Shown piece by piece: positions 56,993-64,000 of a DNA stretch of 64,000 nucleotides. Location: the NCBI GenBank assembly GCA_033239125.1, contig BSWB01000003.1:105978320-106042319 (forward strand), read 5' to 3'. The DNA is from Fagopyrum homotropicum (Eukaryota > Streptophyta > Magnoliopsida > Caryophyllales > Polygonaceae). Under the pieces are notes generated by a model. It saw only the letters and a program-made list of their open reading frames with translations. It had not been told where the DNA came from and did no database searches. Both the position numbers and the translations under genes were made by a program. Numbering within the stretch: position 1 is the first letter of the stretch; each line of letters opens with the position of its first letter.

Positions 56993-58473
56993 TGAGCTGT
57001 AGGATTTTCTTTATTATATTTTATGCAGTTTAGCTTTTTATCCGGTGAGTACTCTTGTTTCTAGACTTATATTGACTCACTGGGACAGTGTGTCCCAAGT
57101 ATGGGGTATTCGATGTACTTATTTGATGACTACTTGATGTACTTATTTGATTTCCTTGATGTATGATTACTTTATCGGATATTTCATGTTTATGCTTCAC
57201 TTCTGCATTTATATGTTTATCTGAGATTGCATGCATATTTACAGGTTATTTGATTGAGAAAAACGTCGAAACTGAAATAAAAATGGTTTTAAAAATTTTT
57301 TTTTGACCTCGACCGATTCAGTCTTGGCCAAACGAGGTGTTTCACCTCGGTTGACCCAAGAACACCTCGACCGAGGTGGGTTAACTGAGAGTTTTCGAAA
57401 ATTATTTTTGTGTTACTTATTTGGATATGATCTCAGTGAAGATCTTGCTTACTGACTGGTTTTAAATTCTTTATGTGTTTGAAAGGTTTTATAATATGTT
57501 TAAGTTGCTAAATGCTTTGTTTGAAATTATTAGCATGTTTAATACTTTGTTTTATCTAAATTATGTTGAATTTGAAGGTTGACACCACATCATGAGTTCT
57601 CTCACTTTCTTCCTGGAAAGACCAAGGCAATTCATTCTTCTCTCTTCTTCTTCTTCTTGATCATGCTTAGCCCCTCATATACATTTTGCCTCCCTTTACC
57701 TATCCGGGAATTTGGAAGTAAGCGAAGTGGTGAAAGCAAGTGAAGTTAAAGTTGAGAAGTTGGCTGGAAGTGAAAGTGTTAGAAAGTAATAATAGGTTTG
57801 GGGAAGTCAATCATGAAGATGAGTAACTCGGCACCATTCACATAGCCGGGTGTTTGTGTCTTGCCAAAGTCGGATTGAGCGATATTCCTAACGGGTCATG
57901 GTATGTGCATCAAGGGTTTGATGCATCTCAAGAAATTGATGATTGCTGATTTCCTAGGCTTCGGTTATTGTGCACCTCTGTCCATGCATCCCAAAAAGTA
58001 AAAAGAAAAAGTGTGAAATAAGCAAAGCTTATTGGTGGAAGATGTTGAAAGTTAAAGTGAAAGTGAAGTATATCCTTTTCCCGGATTCTAGCACCACATT
58101 ACCTTACACACATCCCTACCCTACACGTTTCTTGACCTTTTCTTTTGGGAAGCCCTTGAGACCTTGAGCTTGTTGAATGACTTAGTGGTTTAAACTGGAT
58201 TATACATGATTAATTTTGATAATTATGACTTATTATGCATTCCATGGTTTTATGCAAAGATGAACAACTTTTCTATATTTATAAAATGATTTGATCATAT
58301 TTTGATTTTAAATTCCATGAAGTATTCTCTTAGAGTGATCTATGATTGTAGCACACCATAAAAATGTTTTTGAAAGACTTTTCATTGATTTTTATGACTT
58401 ATAATCCATTATATCTTGTCTTTTATATGCGGAACTTGCTTGGGGACAAGCAAGGGCTAAGTATGGGGTATTT
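56993..58473 (+). other. AthD 3' noncoding region with polypurine tract and hairpins
   Basis: No coding potential over 1.5 kb. The hairpin GGGACA-GTG-TGTCCC (57082-57096) precedes a polypurine-like AAGTATGGGGTATT (57097-57110). The hairpin CTTGCTTGGGGACAAGCAAG (58435-58454) precedes the true polypurine tract AAGTATGGGGTATTT (58459-58473) next to the LTR. CCTCGACCGAGG-type boxes at 57306-57380. Confidence 0.7.
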
Positions 58474-60218
58474 TGATAGCATGAATTATAGTCTATATTT
58501 TGGGGTTTGTTTGGACGTTTTATCTTTCATAATCTGCATAATTGCATGTATATTATGTGATTATGTTACCATTTCATCTACCTTTGCGGGAATCGAGGTC
58601 TACACCTAGTTTTGCTGTAATTGTAGGTAAAATGGCACGTTTTGCATCAAAAAGGAACAAATGGAGCTATGGAAGTCATTGGAGCTACATTGAGGAGCAT
58701 AGGGAACCATCCAAGAAGCATAACCATGGATTAAGATTCACTTTGGACCAGTCTTGAAAGATTTCACATTCAGTTGTGACTCACCTCGGTTGACCAGAGA
58801 TTCATCTCGACCGAGGTGATCCAGAGACGCCGACTCGACCGAGGCGAACACCTAGGACGCGGCGAGAATATTTTATTCTTGGCTGAGATCTTTTATCTTT
58901 GGAAGGTGATCTTGTATTTTTGGGCTTGGCTCTTGGAAGGAAGATAGATCTTATATTTTACCTATTTTTAAGGGAGAAGATCTTTCTAAGATATTTTATC
59001 TTTGGAGGGTTATTTTCCTATAAAAAGAGTTGGATTTCCACAAATCCAACATCATGTTATACCACCGATCAGGGTTTATACACCACAGCAGCCATACTCC
59101 AGTTGGGAGATTTGAAGAACCTTTTTGAAGGTTGAAGAAGAAAGATTGTAGCTTTTATAGCTTTTGAAGGTTTTCTTGTAAGATTACCTTAGATTCTCTT
59201 CCTTGTTGTCATTCTTGTTGGATTTCTATCCAAGGAACGCTTTTGTTGTGATATTTGATTCAGTTATTGAAGTCTTTTCATTAAAATTCTTCTTGTTCAA
59301 ATATTCACCTTCTTCCCATATACTTGATTAATACTTTTAAGATGATGAGTGGCTAATTTTCTTGTGTGATTCTAGGGTGATTGGCTGAAGGTTGTGGGAA
59401 AAACAATGATAGAATAATCTTAGATTCCAGTAGGACCCTGAAAGCTCGAGTTTTTAACCTTAACCCTAAGCATCTCGCTCAGTCGATGAACATCTCGGCC
59501 GGGGTGGAATTCTTCTAACCGAGGTGACTTATCTGATCCTAAACTGAGAGTTAAGTGTTAGAGTTTGCCAAATCCTATTCTTATTACACCTTTCCTGGTT
59601 TAAAACAAGCTTGGGATGAGACTTACCCGGTAATTCCTTAGTTTGTGTACCAACGATCATAAGTGTAGGTAATAAAGGTTTATCCTTTATTGGGGTCTGA
59701 GTGTGCTTCCATCCCATCTTTGTGAGTTAGCCTGAGACTTACCCGGTAAAGGTTGATTCTATTCCCTTAGATGGTGTGTTAGTTTGAGGTTATAATTCTT
59801 TATCTTAATTCCTTGAGACTTACCCGGTAATAGGAGTTACGGCTTTGGATTAGTGAGTAGTGAGACTTACCCGGTGATCTACTCCACTTTAGTAACACCT
59901 TCCCCTTGCAAAGATCTCAACTTTGTCCGCTTATCTTTAGATCTTGAGTTGGAACCACAACTAGACGCTTTAATCCCTAGAATTGCATGTTTGCTTTATT
60001 GACTTCTTATTCATCTTTGATTGTGTTAATTGCTCTTTTGGTTAGTATTCACGAAGCTTACCGTTATTGACTTTGTTTCACCGAGTCCCTGTGATCGACC
60101 CCTGGAATTTCTTGCTTTTTACTACGATTGACCCGTACACTACGGGTTCGCATCCTTGTTTTAAGCTTAAGTCTAGGGTTATAAATTTAAAGCTTGCACA
60201 CACCGTTTGGAGCGAACA
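58474..60218 (+). repeat. 3' LTR of AthD (1745 bp)
   Basis: Same length as the 5' LTR with about 17 substitutions and no indels by eye. TATA box at 59019-59027. Confidence 0.95.
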
Positions 60219-60223
60219 TCTAT

Positions 60224-60702
60224 CATATCTTCTTCCTTCCAGGAACCCAACCCAAAAATATAAGATCCTCTTTCCAAAGATAAAAGATCTCAGCCAAGAA
60301 TAAAATATTCTCGCCGCATCCCAGGTGTTCGCCTCGGTCGAGTCGACTCCTCTGGATCACCTCGGTCGAGGTGAATCTGTAGTCAACCGAGGTGAATCAT
60401 AACTGAATGTGAAATCTCTCAAATCTGGTCCAACATGAATCTCTAATCCATGGCTATGCTTCCTGGATGTTTCCTTATATTCCTGAATGTAGCTCCAATG
60501 ACTCCATAGCTCCTTTTGCTCCTTTTTGATGCAAAATGTGCCATTTTACCTACGATTACAACAAAACTAGGTGTAGACCTCGGTTCCCGCAAAGGTAGAT
60601 GAAATGGTAATATAATCACATAATATACATACAAACATGCAGATTATTGAAGATAAAACGTCTAAACAAACCCCAAAATATAGACAATAATTCATGCTAT
60701 CA
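60224..60702 (-). repeat. 5' LTR of AthC, second piece
   Basis: U3 side of the AthC LTR after AthD and its TCTAT duplication. Exact CACCTCGGTCGAGGTG at 60358-60373. Ends TTCATGCTATCA; TekB resumes after it. Confidence 0.9.
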
Positions 60703-61335
60703 ACGACCTGTTAACAGGTCAAGATAGAGCATTGCAGACCTGGAGGTGAGCTTCATCCACTATTAGTGCTGCAGTGGAAGTGGGAGGACGTCTCCATGGA
60801 TTTTGTGGCCAGGTTGATGCCCAACAGAAGTTTTGATGCTGTCTAGGTTGTTGTTGATAGACTAACGAAGACGGCACGTTTCGTCCCTATCAGAGAGACG
60901 TGGCCAGTGAGTAGATTGACTGAAATATACACTAGACAGATAGTGAGACTCTATGGTGTATCGAGGACGATCGTCTCGGATCGAGATGGACGGTTTACCT
61001 TGAGGTTTTGGCAGTAGATTCAGATTGCTTTGAGAACGAGTCTACATTTTACGACTATGTTTCACCCCCAAACAGATGGTCAGTCAAATAGGACCATCCA
61101 AACCCTTGAGGATATGTTGCGAGCTTGTGTGTTGGATTGGGGGACAAGATGTTGGCTACACAGAGTCGCCAGGAGTCATATGCAAACAAGAGGCGTCGAC
61201 CTCTAGAGTTCAGGGTAAGAGCTTATGTCTGGTTGAGAGTATCTCCGACGCGAGGCGTCAGACATTTTGGCATAAAGGGGAAGCTGAGTCCCCGATATGT
61301 CAGTCCTTTTGAGATACTAGATAGAGTTGGGAGGG
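60703..61335 (+). pseudogene. pol: TekB integrase core, broken
   Basis: MDFVARLMP, VVVDRLTKTARFVPI, TIVSDRDGRFT and [11 protein letters not shown] are readable with scattered stops (near 60843 and 61014). Around 61140 about 200 bp is missing relative to TekA (20525-20730). Cut off in the GPFEILDRV-like segment by AthE. Confidence 0.82.
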
Positions 61336-62667
61336 TGATAGCATGAATTATAGTCTATATTATGGGACTTGTTTAGACGTTCTATCTTCAATAATCTGCA
61401 TGTTTGGATGTATATTATATGATTATATTGTCGTTTCATCTACCTTTGCGGGAATCGAGGTCTACACCTAGTTTCGTTGTAATCGTAGGTAAAATGACAC
61501 GTTTTAGACTAAAATGGAGCTAAGGAGTCATAGGAGCTACATTCAGGAGCATAAAAGAGGACTCAAGAAGCAAGGAATTAACAAAGAAGATTTACTTTGA
61601 ACAAGATTTGAGAGATTTCACCTTCAGCTGAAATTTACCTCGGTCAGCTACAGTACCACCTCGACCGAGGTGATCTTGAGGAGCGCCCCGACCGAGGCGA
61701 ATATCCTGACGCGGCGAGATATATTTTATTTGGCTGTGATCTTTTATTTTTGGAAGGAGAGATCTTATATTTTTGGGCTGGATTTCTGAAAGGAAGATCA
61801 TATATTTAGGAGATCTATTTAAGAGATATGGATATATGTTATTAAGAAATTATCTTTTTAAGATATTATTATCTTTGGAAGATAATTCCCCTATATAAAG
61901 GGTTGGATTTTCCACAATTCAACAATCTTGCACCTTTGGATTTTTATCCTATACACCATATTCTCCCAGCTGCAATAAGGAAGGAAGCTTGAAAGAAGTT
62001 TGAAAATTGAAGGAAGGAAGTTTATAGCTTTGAGGTAGCTTTTAAGGGGATTTGTAAGACTTTCTTAGATTCCCTTTGGTTTGTTGTCTTTGTGTGATTT
62101 GTGATTGAGGAACGCTGATTTGTTTGATATTTGATTCACTTATCGAAGCCTTGTTCTTAAGGTTTTTGTGTTGAAATATTCATTCTCTTCCCATATATTT
62201 GATTATTGCTTTCATGATGATGAGTAGCTAATTTCCTTGTGCAATTCTAGGGTGATTGGCTGAAAGTTGTGGGAAAGACGATGATAGAATAATCTTAATT
62301 CCAATAGGACCCTGAAAGCTCAAGTCTTTATCCTTAACCCTAGAACATCTCGTTCAGTCGATGAACATCTCGGCCGGGGTGGAACTTGACTGACCGAGGT
62401 GACCTTTTCTGATCCGTAACTAAGAGTTAAGTGTTAGAGTTTGCCAAATCCTATTCTTATTACACCTTTCCTAGTTCAATGCAAGCCTAGGATGAGACTT
62501 ACCCGGTGATTCCTTTGTTTGTTTACCCATGATCATAAGTGTAGGTAATAAAGGTTTATCCTTTATTGGGGTTTTAGTGTGCCTTCATCCCATCTTTGTG
62601 AGTTAGCCTGAGACTTACCCGGTAAAGGTTGATTATATTCCCTTAGTTGGTGTGTTGGTTTGAGATT
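61336..62667 (+). repeat. AthE: Athila-like LTR, cut by a CACTA element
   Basis: Starts TGATAGCATG after GAGGG in TekB, with a TATATAAAG box at 61892-61900 and TTACCCGG repeats near 62500 and 62617. More diverged from AthA-AthD than they are from each other. Interrupted at 62668; the rest is outside the window, so whether a full element follows is unknown. Confidence 0.8.
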
Positions 62668-64000
62668 CACTACAAAAAAAAATTCAATTAGCGACTGCTG
62701 TTTGCGACGGCAGAAAAGGCATTTGCCGTCGCCAATAATCAACGGCGACGGCTTCACCACGGCAAAACCGGGCGTAGCCAGAATAGGCGACGCGAAAAAT
62801 TTTGGCGACGGCAGATGGCCGTCGCTAATATTTCGCGTCGCCTCTTGGCGACGGATAATATCCGTCGCCAAATATTCGCGTCGCCTAAAGCCGTCGCCGT
62901 CCGGTGTGTAGCAAACTTCGAAATTTGGTGCGGAATTTAACTTTCGCGACGGCTGGTGGGAAATTTTATATCTTTGGCAACGGCAAGGAGCCGTCGCAAA
63001 TTGTAAAAATGTGTTTAAAATATTAATTTGTAGCAACGGTAACCTGTAAATTTGGTGGGAAAATTCTACCACATCTTGTAAAACTATACCACGACCTGTA
63101 TTATGTGAAAACATCTAAATTACTGCATTAAATTGCAACAACAATTTTTATAAACCAAAAAAGTGTATTTAACCTTCAAAACAATCAAAATAGCTCTATT
63201 CGAAATGTAAATAAGTTCACAATCTGAAAGTACAAAACCTAGATGTCCTTCATCTTTAACAAAGTGGTAATGAGGTTCACAATTACACACTTTCACAATC
63301 TAAACATCTTCTACTTGGACAAATTCTTCATCAACTGCATCATTTTCGCTAATTGGTTCCTTTTCTAATGCTACATGATCTCCATCTCCAATAGACTCTT
63401 TTCGATGTGCACTAGTTGCAACCTATAAAATATGAAATAATAACAATAGTTTAGATGGAGAAAAATTACGGTAACGAAGTCTTATGCACATAGATGTGCA
63501 TTTACTTATTAAACATTGAATTTTTAAAGAATTTAAAGTTCTAGATTACCAAAACTAACCTGTGTAAGTGAATGCGAGCTTCTTCTTTCATTGCCCTCCG
63601 ATTGCATAAAAAGTTTCTTCGATTCTTCATACTTCATCTCAAAGTGCTTCGTCAATTTTGTTGTTACATCTTCAGTGACTTTTCGAGTTACATCTTCAAT
63701 GACTTCTACTGTTAGATCTTCCATCATCTTTTGCATTTGCTCCGGATTGCTCTTATATGTAGATGGATCTGATGGATACACCATAGAAGGAGGTGCACTA
63801 GAACCAAATGTTCGACAATAACCATGGCCATCAACTCCAATTATCTTGTGAAATATTCGATCTTTTACAGCCGTAAGTTGTTGTTATTCATTGGGCTCCT
63901 TACTTAACTCTTCTTCGTAGTCCTTCTACATGAATTTCACAAACTAATTAGTTATTGTAAATACTGATAGATTTAAATTTATATTGTTAGAAAAGCTTAC
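62668..64000. mobile_element. CACTA (En/Spm) DNA transposon, left end
   Basis: Starts CACTACAAAAAAAAATTC with a 3-bp flank ATT, followed by subterminal GCGACGGC/GCCGTCGC repeats in both orientations (62690-62990), as usual for plant CACTA elements. One palindrome with 10-bp arms lies at 62847-62869. A transposase-like gene runs on the minus strand from the right (63300-63883 and beyond). The element leaves the window. Confidence 0.8.
63300..63883 (-). CDS. CACTA transposase-associated protein, C-terminal exons
   Basis: Two exons on the minus strand: 63883-63560 and 63422-63300, with a predicted intron 63423-63559 (donor CAG|GTTAGT, acceptor TTATAG|GTTGC) that joins in phase 0. The upstream exon has GVDGHGYCRTFG and PPSMVYPSD, like the C-terminal end of plant En/Spm transposase family PF03004, then a Glu/Lys/Thr-rich helical segment (EDLTVEVIEDVTRKVTEDV). 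The last exon ends FVQVEDV. Reading further upstream meets TAA at 63884-63886, either a lesion or a missed splice site. Family assignment is moderate. Confidence 0.6.

Larger units (their letters stand above)
48370..60218 (+). mobile_element. AthD: complete, young Athila-like element lacking integrase
   Basis: 11,849 bp with target duplication TCTAT (48365-48369 and 60219-60223). Two LTRs of exactly 1745 bp that differ at about 17 positions by my eye count (about 1%). Order: LTR, tRNA-Asp site, gag, pol with protease, RT and RNase H, hairpin, internal promoter region, intact third ORF, polypurine tract, LTR. Lesions in gag and pol are few (one frameshift, two stops). It sits in the AthC LTR and is the youngest layer here for which age can be judged. 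Confidence 0.95.
37190..60702 (-). mobile_element. AthC: Athila-like element lacking RT and RNase H, split by AthD
   Basis: Minus strand. 3' LTR 37190-39103; 5' LTR in two pieces (47069-48369 and 60224-60702). Target duplication GCGAC (37185-37189) against ACGAC (60703-60707), one change. Pol has protease and integrase only, like AthB. All coding regions carry several stops or frameshifts and the integrase has lost a catalytic Asp. AthD sits in its 5' LTR. Confidence 0.92.
35680..61335 (+). mobile_element. TekB: Tekay-like remnant, split by AthC
   Basis: Plus strand. Begins abruptly inside reverse transcriptase at about 35680, so the 5' half is missing. It runs to 37189, is interrupted by AthC, resumes at 60703 in integrase and is cut by AthE at 61336. 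The halves join within a zinc-finger segment that is intact in TekA (around 20088-20100). Much more decayed than TekA. Confidence 0.82.

Noticed and set aside
62563..63114. 183-codon open frame on the minus strand
   Set aside because: It spans the AthE-CACTA boundary and the subterminal GCGACGGC repeats, so it is a chance frame.

Overview
The window looks like pericentromeric or other heterochromatic DNA of a flowering plant, probably a eudicot; I cannot name the species. Almost all of it is nested long terminal repeat (LTR) retrotransposons. The only convincing host gene is an RKD-type (RWP-RK) transcription factor near 28.0-28.7 kb. I use working names: AthA-AthE for five Athila-like Ty3/gypsy elements (tRNA-Asp primer site, LTRs of about 1.7-1.9 kb, an extra ORF after pol), TekA and TekB for two Tekay/Del-like chromoviruses, and CrmA for a CRM-like chromovirus.

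Layout. 1-6768: AthA (minus strand, right-hand part only), inserted in TekA. 6769-23555: TekA (plus), split by the complete element AthB (8432-19843, minus, target duplication ATTAG). TekA itself interrupts CrmA, whose 3' half follows (23556 to about 26200). 26.2-27.9 kb: no recognised feature. 27.99-28.66 kb: RKD gene. 29.07-30.07 kb: foldback element with palindromic TTGTCCGTNACGGACAA boxes. 30079-32878: solo LTR of a Tekay-like element. 34.4-35.6 kb: decayed LINE. About 35680-61335: TekB remnant, split by AthC (37190-60702, minus). AthC is itself split in its 5' LTR by the complete, young AthD (48370-60218, plus, target duplication TCTAT). 61336-62667: part of AthE LTR, cut by a CACTA (En/Spm) transposon that runs off the right edge.

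The main observation is that the Athila elements fall into two reciprocal pol types. AthA and AthD keep protease, reverse transcriptase and RNase H but lack integrase. AthB and AthC keep protease and integrase but lack reverse transcriptase and RNase H. Each type is present at two unrelated insertion sites with the same kind of junction, so each has transposed in its deleted form. They share termini, primer site, gag and the third ORF, so they could complement each other in trans as a split-pol pair, though an intact master elsewhere could also serve both.

Other unexplained structure: a near-palindrome CACCTCGGTCGAGGTG seeded through LTRs, leaders and coding regions in two reading frames; a gene-like internal promoter and predicted 5'-UTR intron before the third ORF; extra copies of the polypurine tract beside hairpins; and palindromic GTAAGT/ACTTAC arrays in the LTRs of two families. 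All comparisons were made by eye.
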